From Bimastos eiseni (lineage: Eukaryota > Annelida > Clitellata > Crassiclitellata > Lumbricidae), in assembly GCA_959347315.1 (NCBI GenBank), contig OY365809.1, positions 8,522,790-8,586,789 on the forward strand: a stretch of 64,000 nucleotides of DNA, written 5' to 3'. The translations under genes and the position numbers were made by a program. The notes beneath the pieces were generated by a model that saw nothing but the letters and a program-made list of their open reading frames with translations, did not search any database and was not told the DNA's origin. This document shows positions 1-14,300 of the stretch, one piece after another. Each line of letters begins with the position of its first letter. The stretch's first letter is position 1.

Positions 1-620
1 AGACAGAAGAGTATACGTAGCTATGGTTACAATTTTCCGTGAATTGAAAAGTATACGCAGATATGGTATTATGCTAACGATTGTTCTCAAACAGAAGAAA
101 AATTCGCAGATATGGTAACGGTTGTGGTCAAGACTTAGACAGAAGAATATACGTTTAGATGTTGTGCAGAGTTTCTGCAGGCGGAGGAGCACACGTGGAA
201 ATGGACCATATGGTATTACGGTAACGATTGTTCTCAAATAGAAGAGTTTTGGCCTTCGTGGATATGGTAGGCCTAATGATTGTTTTCAAACGGAAGAACG
301 TACGTATACAATACACGTATACATGTAGACATGGTAACGATTTTTTCAGGCAGAAGAGTATACCTAGATATGGTTTATTTGGTAACGACTTTGTAATGGG
401 TGTTCCTGCTAGCGTTACCTCGGTCTATTAAGGGTTCCATCCTTTGTTGTCCGTCAACTTTTCTGTGCTTTTTGATTTTACTGTTTGGATTTCTTAATTG
501 GTTGGTCAGTTGTTAATACAAATTTTGGTTATGGTTATGGTTATGGTAACGATCGTTCTGAAGCAGAAGAGCATACGTGGATATGGTAACGATTGTCTTC
601 AAACATAAGAGCAGATGTAG
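1..620. repeat. Degenerate tandem repeat, unit about 45-60 bases
   Basis: The core phrases AGAAGAGTATACGTAGATATGG and GGTAACGATTGTTCTCAAA recur many times with substitutions and small indels. The array appears to run off the left edge of the window. No gene is seen here. Confidence 0.75.
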
Positions 621-1035
621 ACATGGGCCACGTGAATTCATCAGACTATCCCTTCTGATGTATACGGTCGCGGCTGAGCTGTGCGAACCGTGTACTCCCC
701 CCCCCAGCGCCCTCCTGCAGCCGATTGTTGTCGTCTCTTAGGCGGGCGTCTTACGCGAACATTGGAGTCAACTCGATCAACCGATTGTATATTTCTCAGA
801 GGATGGCTAACCTATTCAATTGCGTTGAAAGACATCTGAGTTTGCATAAGATCCATTACAACGCGTTAATCCTGGAAGAATTTTCAATGAGAACCTGAAA
901 GTTGCGGTTGGCCTAAGATTGAATGACAATGAGGTGGTTACGTTTTGTGCGGTATAGTGGTACAAATTGTACCACTATAGGAGCGTGTGCAACTGTGCAT
1001 GTCAACGAATTAAAATGTAGACGGCGACCGCCCTC

Positions 1036-1412
1036 TCTACTGGGTGTCCGAGGTGTTTCCCGAGCGAACGGGGAAGGTTTCGAGTGAATAGCTGTAAAAG
1101 TGTGCAAATGCATAAACGGAGACACACACACACACACACACGCAGAGTCTAGATATACTGTTCAAATGATACTGTAAACCTTGTACGTTTACGATATGTC
1201 GCAGGTGACACGATCCTGGCGAATTAGAAGAAAACTTTGCTCTGGGTGTGTGAGAGGCGCGCCGTAGGTTTTTGGCCCTGGAGACCAGGAAGAGGGCGGC
1301 TGCGGGTTGAGGAATCCCTTTACTGTTTGTCCCAGGTGTTCCCCGAGCCAACGACGAAGGTTTCAAGTCAATAGCTGTAAAACTGTGAAAATGCATCGCC
1401 GGACAAAGGGAC
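1036..1412. repeat. Two diverged direct copies of a ~95-base sequence
   Basis: 1036-1130 and 1315-1412 are related. Both have a CTACTG or TTACTG start, GAGGTGTTTCCCGAGC-like text, GAAGGTTTCGAGT, AATAGCTGTAAAA and AAATGCAT in the same order. About 80 percent identical by eye. A CA microsatellite follows the first copy. Confidence 0.75.
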
Positions 1413-1414
1413 AC

Positions 1415-3377
<1,963 letters not shown>

Positions 3378-3580
3378 CCATCCATGCGTTCGGGAATAAG
3401 CTGGAGCCTTGAGCTTAGAGAAAAACAAGAGTGGATCATGTTATTTGAAGGTCCCTCAGGTGACCCAACGATTCTTGTTCTACGTATTTTAAGGCTTTTC
3501 TTTAGGCGCCGCTGTCGCCGGCGACTGTCTTTGTTCGCTTAAATAAAGACATAGATTCGTCTTGTCTATCTGTCTGTGTA

Positions 3581-3637
3581 CGTATATATATATATATATA
3601 TACGTACACAGATATATATATATATATATATATATAT
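3581..3637. repeat. Two (TA)n tracts flanking an inverted GTACGTAC-like core
   Basis: Two AT dinucleotide runs are separated by ACGTACACAG, and the left flank TGTGTACG mirrors the centre. The whole segment can fold into a hairpin. Confidence 0.85.
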
Positions 3638-4308
3638 CGCTCTTTCTCTTTCTTTGCAGAGGGAGGGTACTGAGGGATGCCTCTAGACAATATATTTGAC
3701 CCGCACAATCGACTCAATTCCGATGAGTTTTTAGTTTTTGAAGGGGTAGGGGACCAGAGGTGCTTTCAGCACGCTGCTTCACGCCTTCGGAGTGTGCAAT
3801 AGGCCTATGAGCACCCCCAGGAAAATGTTCTGGTTGCGCCCTGCGTACGTATGTAAAATTAAGTATATGTGTGTACGTCTTTCTATCTGTTTATCGGTCT
3901 GTCTGACTTTGTGCGTACTAACTCTTGAGCGCATTGGCCAAGGAAACGTAAATGAATATAGTGCGCATCGTCTTTGTCGTCTTTGTCTGGCTAGGAAGAT
4001 GGGCAATGAGAACATAGAGCATTATATTCACGACACGAACGGAAGTGCATTTATAGTCAACTGGATCGAATGAAAAGTAAGCAAGCAAGAAAGGAAGAAA
4101 GAAGGACTCCCATAAATTCAGACGGACTGGATTAAATGGATAGAATGTGCGCAACAGCAAAGGAAACAAGAGGAATTAAGGGAACCAGCGTCAGTGATGT
4201 ATGTAACCATATACTATCATTATGCTGTCGTTGTGTGCTCTTTATAAATGTATGCATACAAAGCAGGTACACATATGCACTGCGAACGTATCAGAGGCGG
4301 CGATCTCG

Positions 4309-4420
4309 TTTGACAGACGGGGGTACATCCAATGAGCGGAGTAGAAAATGTGGGGGCGGGACAAATGTATAACGTGTCCCCTCTCTGTAACAGATGCGGG
4401 GCTTGTCCCATCGACCTCGG
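4309..4420 (+). repeat. Dispersed repeat, copy A
   Basis: Shares TTTGACA, CCAATGAG, GTAGAAAATGTGGGGG and GTGTCCCCTCT in order with the inverted copy at 10895-11018. The copies are diverged, so this looks like an old dispersed family. Confidence 0.75.
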
Positions 4421-6479
4421 GATCGTCACCTCTGGAACGTATATATATGATGTCAGGATATCTAGTACAACAAATGTCTTGATCAACCCGAGGCCACTTT
4501 TCGGTCTTATTAGACATCCCCAAAACATTCACCAGTTGACGGTAAATGAGCGTAAATGCGTAAACCTACTAACTGACTGATGCCCGGAGCATCACTTCAG
4601 AAGTCACAACATTGGATTCTCTATTAGAACTCGCTTAGTTACAGCATTAGATGAAATATAATAAGCAGATAAATAATAAGGGCCCATCCATATACTAGAT
4701 ACGCAAAAACTCAGATTTTCGGATCCCTCCCTCCTGTTGCAATGTGTACATTTCGTGGACCTCTGTGTACGGGTACACACGCGTATATCTGAGCTCTACC
4801 CCACCTCATTGCAAAAAGTAAATAGCTAAAACATTTATAGCACTGATTTTGCCATATAAGCTATTTATTTTTATTAAGCATCATATTTAACAGTTTAATT
4901 TGATAACTTTTATGAAGAAATAAGACACTAACAATACTTGCATTTAAAAAAGTGTTAATGCTACATAAAATTTGTTAAGTAGGAATATAGTCTGTGATTG
5001 GGTTTACAGTTCTGATTTGAATATTCCGTATTGTGTACGTCATAATTAGACAGTTATATCTGCGTACGTACACAATTTCGGGACTCCCTACCTCCCCCAC
5101 CATGCGCGCCCGCACTCAAAATCACCGAAATCATAAACCCCTCCCTTGCTGCGTACATAATATGTGGATGGCCCCTAAGTACAGAAAAACAACACAATTC
5201 GGAGGTTGGAATTCACTGTAAACATTCAAAAATATCAACAAAATTAGATTAAGTCACAAATTTCATAATCAGTTAGGCTAACACTAATGCTACCATCATC
5301 TTCTAAACCAACAATATCAGACAAATCCTTTAGAAGGATGATTTCCAGTGAATTATTAATCATTGGCTGCAACAAATGTTCACATTGTAATGCACAGTAG
5401 AAATCTGTGTGATAAAATGCTTTCCTCAACAGAACAACCTATAATTATAGCTTCCATAGATGAGGAAAATTCTCAAATTTTCATTAACAACACACTCATG
5501 AAATCTAATGCAGCTATTTGCTCCTCTTACAACAACACACCAGTACGCCAGTAATAGTTGCTGTGGTCACCAGTTTAACCCTAACGACCAAACACCATGT
5601 CTGCTCCATTGTTCAGCTCTTAATGTCCTCCATTTCAGTTTACTATAACAATCAGTTATTCTTCTTGCATATTCAAGCAGCACTTGCAACTGGGAGAACT
5701 TCCTATTTTATATACAAACCAAGTGCACATTAAAGTCATTGCCTCCCATTCGCATGACATAAAACTGAACCAAGAAATGCTGATTTTAATAACATTTTGG
5801 TCATAAAACAAAAACCCTTTAATGCATGGAGTCAGATTTTATAAGGAAAGAGTTGTCCCAGTGTAGGCCAGAAGCTCTCTTGAAACACCTGGCTATCAAT
5901 ATAACCAAGCCAGAACTATCTGACAACATTTCTTGGAGGAGTTAAACAATATCAAAGTATAATGAAAAACTTTTGCATTGGGCACCATCAGAAACCTATA
6001 AAATACAGAGCAAAACAAGAAGTTGACCGCATTATTAAATAAAGCAGCCAGGAAGCACATCACAAAACTAATAGTAAAAATAATATGCCAAGAAGTTCCA
6101 AAATATTGTGATAATAACAAAACAGTAAATAAAACTGGTTCACATCATACAAACTACTAACAATGCTGTAACAATCTCAAATATATTCGTTGCAATCGAG
6201 TGCAATACTCCAGCAACAAACACAAACATGATTAGCTAGCATAAAATTTAAAAATCAACCCTATATTGCGTCAGGCCAGCAAAACTATATTACGTATGCA
6301 TATGTACAAATACATAACACTTTACGGAATACAGATCATCTCATTGACATACATGCATATTCATAAGCATCAGCCATATATGTCTTATTTATATACTGTC
6401 TTGTTAGTGGCATGTAGTGTTGAAATAAAATCTATGAAAATATGCATTTCGAGGCATAATTCATCACCTATCAAGATGA
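4421..6479. other. Downstream intergenic sequence, no gene supported
   Basis: AT-rich sequence. A 61-residue minus-strand frame at 5244-5429 has protein-like composition but no start context, no homology I recognise and stops on both sides. I do not call it. Confidence 0.5.
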
Positions 6480-6485
6480 TTTAAT
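6480..6485 (-). promoter_or_regulatory. Candidate polyadenylation signal ATTAAA for FARP
   Basis: ATTAAA on the minus strand about 335 bases after the stop codon. I saw no canonical AATAAA on this strand in the first kilobase after the stop, so this variant is the nearest candidate. The motif alone is weak evidence. Confidence 0.25.
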
Positions 6486-6818
6486 GGGTTCCCAACTGTT
6501 AACTTTGGCCATGATTTGATCAAAGAGAAACCAAAGAATTATAGGCAAATATTCAATATAAGTTTAAACCTTAGTCTTAAACCTTTCAGATCACTATCAA
6601 GCAGCCTGTCAAAGACGGACAGACAGAGAGAGACAGACACCCTGAGACAGAAGGGAATACAGACAGTGTGAGAGAGAGAGAGAGACAGACAGAGAGAGAC
6701 GGAAGAGAATGTTCAGTTGGACGTTGGGTGCCAGACAGCATGCGCCAGTTACAATCATGACAAGATGGCGACAGATGAAGCTAACAACACTGATGGTGTC
6801 GGCAGTTCATCAAGCATT
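6486..6818 (-). other. Probable FARP 3' UTR
   Basis: Sequence between the stop codon and the candidate poly(A) signal. It contains a GA/GACA-rich purine stretch on the plus strand (about 6613-6705), so the transcript would be CU-rich there. Confidence 0.45.
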
Positions 6819-6930
6819 TCATTCGTCAACATGAAATCCTGAATTCGTTGTGCTGCTTGTGCTGTCCATTCGACTGAACATCCGAAGGTGCTGAGCATTT
6901 CCTGTTGCTGTGTGGATCGCTTCCATCCAC
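6819..6930 (-). CDS. FARP: FARP terminal coding exon
   Basis: Begins by completing an Arg codon, then [15 protein letters not shown] (the PH2 C-terminal helix, RWME.I..AT) followed by a short Ser/Thr-rich tail ending [10 protein letters not shown] and TGA at 6819-6821. Acceptor TTTGAACTGAACAG. The tail is about as short as in vertebrate FARPs. Confidence 0.95.
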
Positions 6931-8263
6931 CTGTTCAGTTCAAACCATACGACAGATTAATAATTAACTAACACTACATTCTATGGTTTGAAATATGATG
7001 ATGATGACCCAGTCAAACCGTTAGAGATAACAAAACTAGCAATCATAATCCACATTGTGTAGCACATAGATACTGCTTATGTACATTGTCACTGGAGGTC
7101 TTGAAAACAAGACAGAACAATTCTCAAACCACTGCACAAAGAAGTCTTCTGTAATGTATGCAATAGTCTTGATGGTAATCTATTCATTGATGGTAACAAT
7201 TCACTCACTGACAGTAACAATTCATCCATTAAAGACAACAATCCATTTATTGACAGTAACAATCCATTCATCAAAGACAACAATCCATTTATTGACAGTA
7301 ACAATCCATTCATCAAAGACAACAATTCATTTATTGACAGTAACAATTCATTCACTGAAGACAACAATCCAATTATTGACAGTAACAATCCATTCATGAA
7401 GTCATCTCAGAACAGCATCATGGTACTAGTCTTTTAAGACGCAGGCTGATTGGTTGGGGTCAGATTTCAGCAAGTCATATCAGAGCTATATCAACTGATT
7501 TCTCAATACCAGATTAAACAATTCTTGGTTGTGAAAAAGAGATCTAACATTTTTTATGACTTTTGCCCAATTTTACAACCACGTCCTACTCATATGAGCC
7601 AGCTCATGAAGATATGTTAACAATAATACCTGTCGAATGTGTATTGGCTTTCAGCTCGGAAAAAGTAAATGTGGTTCTTGAACTGTAGTTTGAAAACAAA
7701 GTCTTTCTGGATGCCATCTAAGCTGTTTGGGAGTTGGACTGAGTAGCCAAGCAAGGGCAGGCTCGCTAGTGGAAAATCATCCTAAAGCAGATGAGAAAGT
7801 AATTGTCAAGCATAGGTATGTAAACTTTATATGAACAAGTAAGCTCCTATGAGTCCAAATGGCATCCCACTTAAGATAGTAAATATAGCACATTACATAT
7901 AGACAGTGAACTACAGTTGTAATTGTAATTGAAAACTTATATAGCGCCACTTATAATCAGAGGCGCTCACGACTCAACACAAAGCTAGATGGAGAGTCTT
8001 GTGAAGCTGATGAAGAAATGGTGAAGACTATGATCCCACCTTATACAGATATTTTGAACGAAGGTATAGTAATACCCAAAGGTGTCTGCTGACAATGGCG
8101 ATTATGATGCCATGACTCAAAAGCTCATGAAACACCTGTACGACATGGATTGGTCCCCCTACCATGCTTCGACAAATACCTATTAATCAGTTTGCCTTGT
8201 TTCAGGGTTGAGCTGGAAGCGCTTCTGAGTAGGCAAACTTGAAGGGGCGTTAAAAAAGTTATT

Positions 8264-8310
<47 letters not shown>

Positions 8311-11300
8311 CTTACCTGGTATGATTTGTAAAAGAAAAGGCAAAAGTTAGTGAAGGCAACCCAGAGTTTTTGCCAACCGCCCGTGTTCTTGAATTTACGA
8401 AGAAGGAATCCACTCAGAGAATTCTGCAACAACAGCAACACACCACCATATAGCAAAAAAGACAGAGTAAGTTACAAAGTTAACATTCAGAAGGAAGAAA
8501 TTCTCAACATCTCTTAACAGACTGACTTTTGGATGGAAATTACTGGTGCAGAATTTGAATAAACTCCCACACTCAATGACCTAGGAAGAAGGATATGGAT
8601 CAAGCGATCATGTTATTCATTGATATTAATGAAAATGTTATTCACTGATATTACTGAAAATTTTATTCACTAATATTAATGAAAATGTTATTCACTAATA
8701 AATATTAATGAAAATGTTATTCACTGATATTAATGAAAATTTTATTCATTGATATTAATGAAAATTTTATTCACCAATATTAATGAAAATGTTATTCACC
8801 AATATTAATGAAAATGTTATTCACTGATATTAATCAAAACTTATAATTAGAGCTGTACCGAACATTCGCTTCGAGGCCGAATAGTGGACCTAATAACTAT
8901 TCGGTATTAGGCCGAATACTTGCGGTCGGGCCGAATACGAATAGTGGTCACGTTTCATCCGCTTCTGCATATACGGCGGCTGCTGCAGCCACTGTGAGTG
9001 GACTGAAATAACTTTCACATTAACACAATAGCTGCTGTTGCCCGAGTCTGCCGCTGCTGCTGCTTTCTGCTTTGTGATCTTAATACTTAGAATACTTTTA
9101 TTGCTAGTTATTAGTTACCACAGACTGACTGGAGGCTGCAAAACATTAAATGTTTTAAATGTTTACTATTCTGTACTACATTTTGTAAAGTAAAAGTTCA
9201 GTGTACCTTCGACATTATGAATGTTTTTACTTTTAGATCTATTTTATACACAAAACACTATTCGTATTTATATTCGACCGAATAGTCGGTCCCGTTATTC
9301 GTATTCGGCCGAATAGTGATAATCACGTATTCGGTACAGCTCTACTTATAATACATCAAGATTCAAGTGAAGCACAACAATACAACAGGATCTGGAACAA
9401 CAAAACGTTGGGCCAAATATTGCACAGAAGTAGATCCAAGACAGAGCATAGCATTGCAATGGTCAATACAGCCATGCAGATATCATAACTCAAATTACCA
9501 GAAGTCTTCTTCATATATGGATGGCTGTGTTCATAAATTTGTTAAATGAATGAATGAAACAGACAACGCTATCAACTATCAAGTACTAGAAAGCATTATT
9601 GAAAAAGTACCTACCAATTCATTATCTGACTGACAAGGAGGGAGTTTTTTGCAGAGGCAAAGTGCTAAACTTGACTCATCGTATTGATCACAGTTAGTAG
9701 GTCATACCCAGTAATACTCAGCGACTGTAAACAGTGATATGTTAAGACTGTACCCTTAATGCTCATTAATCCCCCAACCGGTAGGGCTCTTTAACTCACC
9801 CTAGTAGCAAGGCTGCACTCCTTCATGCTGACACTTGTATTTCGATGCCAACAAACATGCATAAGTGTGTTTGTACGGTGCTGTATAGGACGATCAAATG
9901 CCAAAGGATTTGTCGAAGCATCTTGAGTTTCTTCCGCTGCCTCTGACGAACCTTAAGAGAAACCATGATAACATTGAGGCAGGTGGCACTGGCCAGTGCT
10001 ACAACTACCCTACCAAGCATTTGTAGATGCAGTTTAACTCTCTAACGACCAGCGCATAGTAAAACCTAAGACATAATCAATGATGTTGGTCGTTAAATAG
10101 TTAATAAAGAATTAAATTTTAAAAGCAGTTGAGAATATTCAATTTTAGGAAGGCTGTTTTTCGGACACGTCATGCAAGCATATGGATTAGAAAAGGAAAT
10201 GATGTTGGCATGCGTAGAAGGAAGGAGAAAACAGGGGCGACAAAGGAAAAAATGGATGGACGAGAGACACGAAAGAACCGGAATGAACCTGGAGGAATTA
10301 AGAAATGTGACTTCAAAAAGAAAGTATTGGAGACTTTTTTCGGCTGCGATTGCTAAAGTTCCAAGAACTGACAGCACAAGGTGAACAAGGTGTCTTCGAT
10401 GCAGAATTTCAAAGAAAACAGTCCGAGGTTGAACATCTCCTGACCCCCAAATGAAGCAAGCATCAAGTTGAACTTCACAATGTCAACCCACACACGCAGA
10501 CCACACACACACACACCTGTGGTACACTTACAAAATCAGGTACAAACCTTACATAACAGATGTGCAACGGTTGTTCAGAGTGGCATCCAACTAACTCAAA
10601 CAAGTGCAGCGAACACTTCATTCAATCACTTGAATATTTAGCTCTGCTTAGCTTCAGGAATGCAAAGCAAAGAAGAAAACTTACAATTATTGCTATCGTT
10701 ATTATGAATTTATCAAACACTATTGTCTAATGACCCAGCATCAAACGATGGCACTGAGCAATTGTGATGAGTGAAGGAGTTGCTCAAAGTAGGTACAAGT
10801 GCAACTGCCTCAAGGAAGAAGGCTCAAGCCTCTATACTCTGCAATAATACAAGACAAGCGCTCGAACCAATTGCCTATCATACAAGGATGACAATTCAGG
10901 GTGGGTGGGTCGAGGGGGACAAAAAAAAACCCACCTTTTACAAAGAGGGGACACATTACACGTTTGGCCCCCCACATTTTCTACCCCTCTCATTGAGTGT
11001 CCCCCCACTTGTCAAACAAGAATAGGCATATGTACATACATACATACATAATACATTCCTACATACAGAAACCATCGTATATAAATATATACATACACAC
11101 ACATACATACATAAAAACATACATACAAATGGCAGCGGCCACTTACTGTTGGACTTGAGACTCGGATATGATACGCTGAGCTCCTTGCTCTTGTATCTAC
11201 GTGCGTTTATGATGGCCATCTGTAGATCCTCCATCCACTTCGTCTTCTCTGCCTCCGAACTGGCAGCCACCACAAGACAATGGCTGCCAGTGTAAATGGA

Positions 11301-14300
11301 GAAGCTGTTGGCCACGGCAATCTTTGGATCAGTCTCATCGATCTAGTTAGCAGAGCAATAGAAAACTGCTTTCAGATATCACGATGGTTTCTCAAAATGA
11401 CTAAGCAAATTAAATACCTTGTAATGGAAAATACCTTATAATGAGAAAACCTTTCAATGGGAAATACCTTGTAATGGGAAAACCTTGCAATGGGAAAAAC
11501 CTTGTAATGGGAAAACCTTGCAATGGGAAATACCTTGTAATTGGAAATACCTTGCAATGGGAAATACTGTGCCAGTTTAATTAATGATAATAAACTTGAC
11601 GGTATCACGTGAAACTAAATAAAATTAAAATTTTAAACCAAATAAGAACTAACGTGAAATGGGCCAACCTGCACAATAATGTAAATGTTACAATACAACC
11701 TTTATGCCAGCCAAGTGACAATGACATTAAAGTTTTCAGCAAGTTCAAAAAGCAATTAACCTCATTTACATTATCTATGTGGCCTGAATAATCAGTTAAC
11801 TTTATGCTGAGTTACAATGAGTTACTGAGTTGCTGAGTTACAATGCATAAATTTAGATAGATAGATAGATAGATAGATATCCATCCATGTGTTGCTCACT
11901 GTCATCTTAGTTATATCCAGTTGGCCATGAACTGAGAACTGAAGAGACCGTGTCGATGATCGACTTGTGTATACCAAAAGATCGGAAAACTATCATCACA
12001 GAAACGAACAATAATAATCCATTATATAATTACTGAATTGATTAGTTATACTAATAAATCGACAGCCGTCAAGCAACTTGAAGGTTCGGATATGTAGTGC
12101 TTTTCAGAGATACTTAAATGCAAGAATGTTATGTCCTTTTGTTATGTCACTCAAGTTTTTTGGAAATTTCAATGAGTTGTATTAAGAGTGTGACATAATC
12201 ATACGATTGTTTACTGTTTGTAAAGCACACAAAAAATGATGATCAAAAGAAAGTTTGCATTGTGAAGAAATTTTAGATAATGCCTCCATTCACTTTCAGC
12301 ATCTTTTTTTTGGAATAGTTACACCACGCCTGATCCCATGATCCCACCTTCAGCAAATAAGTCAATACCTATGGCAACAACCATAAACAATAATACATGA
12401 CAGATGTTACATTACATTTTGTGACAGTTGTACAAACCAGAAAGAACATTCGCTGATGATATCCCTTTCTCGACAGTTTCTGAAGGCATCCCTCTCGAAT
12501 GAACTCCTAGAATCACACCAAACAAACACATTTTCATCTTCTGGCAAATTCTACTCAAATATGAAAAAAAATAACATAAAAGCTTAAAATCCAACTGAAT
12601 CTGGATTATTACTTATGTAGATCCTTTCAATGGCCTCTCAAAAGCGACCATTTCCTAACTAAGATTCTTACAGTTCATTCCATTGCTTGACCCCTTCTCA
12701 GATAATGACCTAGCACAGAAAGAGTGACCCAACAATCCAGCTCAGGCCGACGTGATTTGACAAAGCTGATCTCCTTAACACAGATTTGGTGTTATTCTGA
12801 GAAATTTCAGATATCATGATACATCATGACTCCACACCCACTGCAGTTCCGCTCATTAAAATTTATTGAACTTTACTGTTCTGAACTACAATATAATAAA
12901 TTTTCCAAAGTCTTGTGACCCTCAACTAACCAATATGTAAAAAGCAAACTTGAATTTTAAATATAAATGAATTAGTTACTGACCCGACTTGGAAGGATCA
13001 AGTTCTCAATTCCAACGAGATCCTGCTGTAATTCCACTAATTTCTGTAAGTTTTCCTTGAAAAACAAAAAATGAAGGCTTGAATCATCACATGTCCAGTA
13101 ACCATGACAGCCTCAAGATTTCATGCATCTTTAAGATGAAATGACGAGTGGCGAATTCATGATTGTTTTCAACACTCATCACTTCATCTTAAAGGTGTAT
13201 GAAATCTTGAAACTCAGCTGAACTTTGTAAGAGGGGATTACCAAATTACAATTGCATTGTATTGCATAACTGCACAGAATATTCAATTAAATACCACAGC
13301 TTGAAATGCATTTAAACGTTCATGCATCTATGCTAGGAAGTCTGTGCTTTTCTATGCTAATGCTTACTTACTCAATGGTGGAACACGGCCTCAAAGGACC
13401 AATGCTGATTGAGAGATCCGGGCCATGTTCTGAACCTGATCTTCTCTCCTATTTCTCTGTGACTCAGATTGCATGACTGAATTGTCCCACTGGCAGACAA
13501 CTAACTAGTTGAGGAAAACGTTTTAAAAAGAATACTATAAAAATCCTTAACTTAATTTCATGTAAACCAAAGCATGGTTATGCAATTGGATAAATATAGA
13601 ATATGCCTACTTATTTACTTGCTTACTTACTTAATAAAACACATTAAACTAATCAAAATTGAAATCGATATTTTATGGCACTTAGTAACTTACAAAGCTT
13701 CTGGATTTTCCTCGATAGTGTTGAACTACTTCGGAGAATCTACACAAAGCCTCTGACAACCCAAAAAACCCAGAAGAACAAATTCAATAAAAAGTTCAGG
13801 AAATTCTTAAAATGTGTTCAATAAATGTCCAGAAATGTACATGAAAACACAAGAGTAAAATAATCACAATTTACAGTATCATGAATTCATTTAGAAATAT
13901 AACTTGCCTTTTATTCTTGATTTTCTCCTTAGTTTCTGAAAACTGTTTTATAATATTATTTCTTGCCTAAGAAAGTTCTAGTATTTAATCACATTTTTAG
14001 CAAATTATCTCTAAATGCACATGAGACACATTCTAAATTTAGAGAACAACAAGAATCTCCTATAGATTAATCAGTCTAACTAGTCTTACTAACAACTGTA
14101 TAGTTAACTAATAACAATTATAAGTACCAGAATCTGTGGGAAAATTACACCAGCCTATTACACCAGCCCCATTACACCACCACTGGCAATCACAGCAAGT
14201 TCATATATATAGGTACATTGCAAAGCATCTTTTAATTACCTCACAGAAGTGTTGTACAGCTAAAAACGAAAATTCTATCTATAGGCAAACAATGCTCAGG

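Noticed and set aside
5244..5429. 61-residue minus-strand frame with protein-like composition
   Set aside because: Broken by stops upstream and without homology I recognise; possibly a decayed transposon frame but unsupported.
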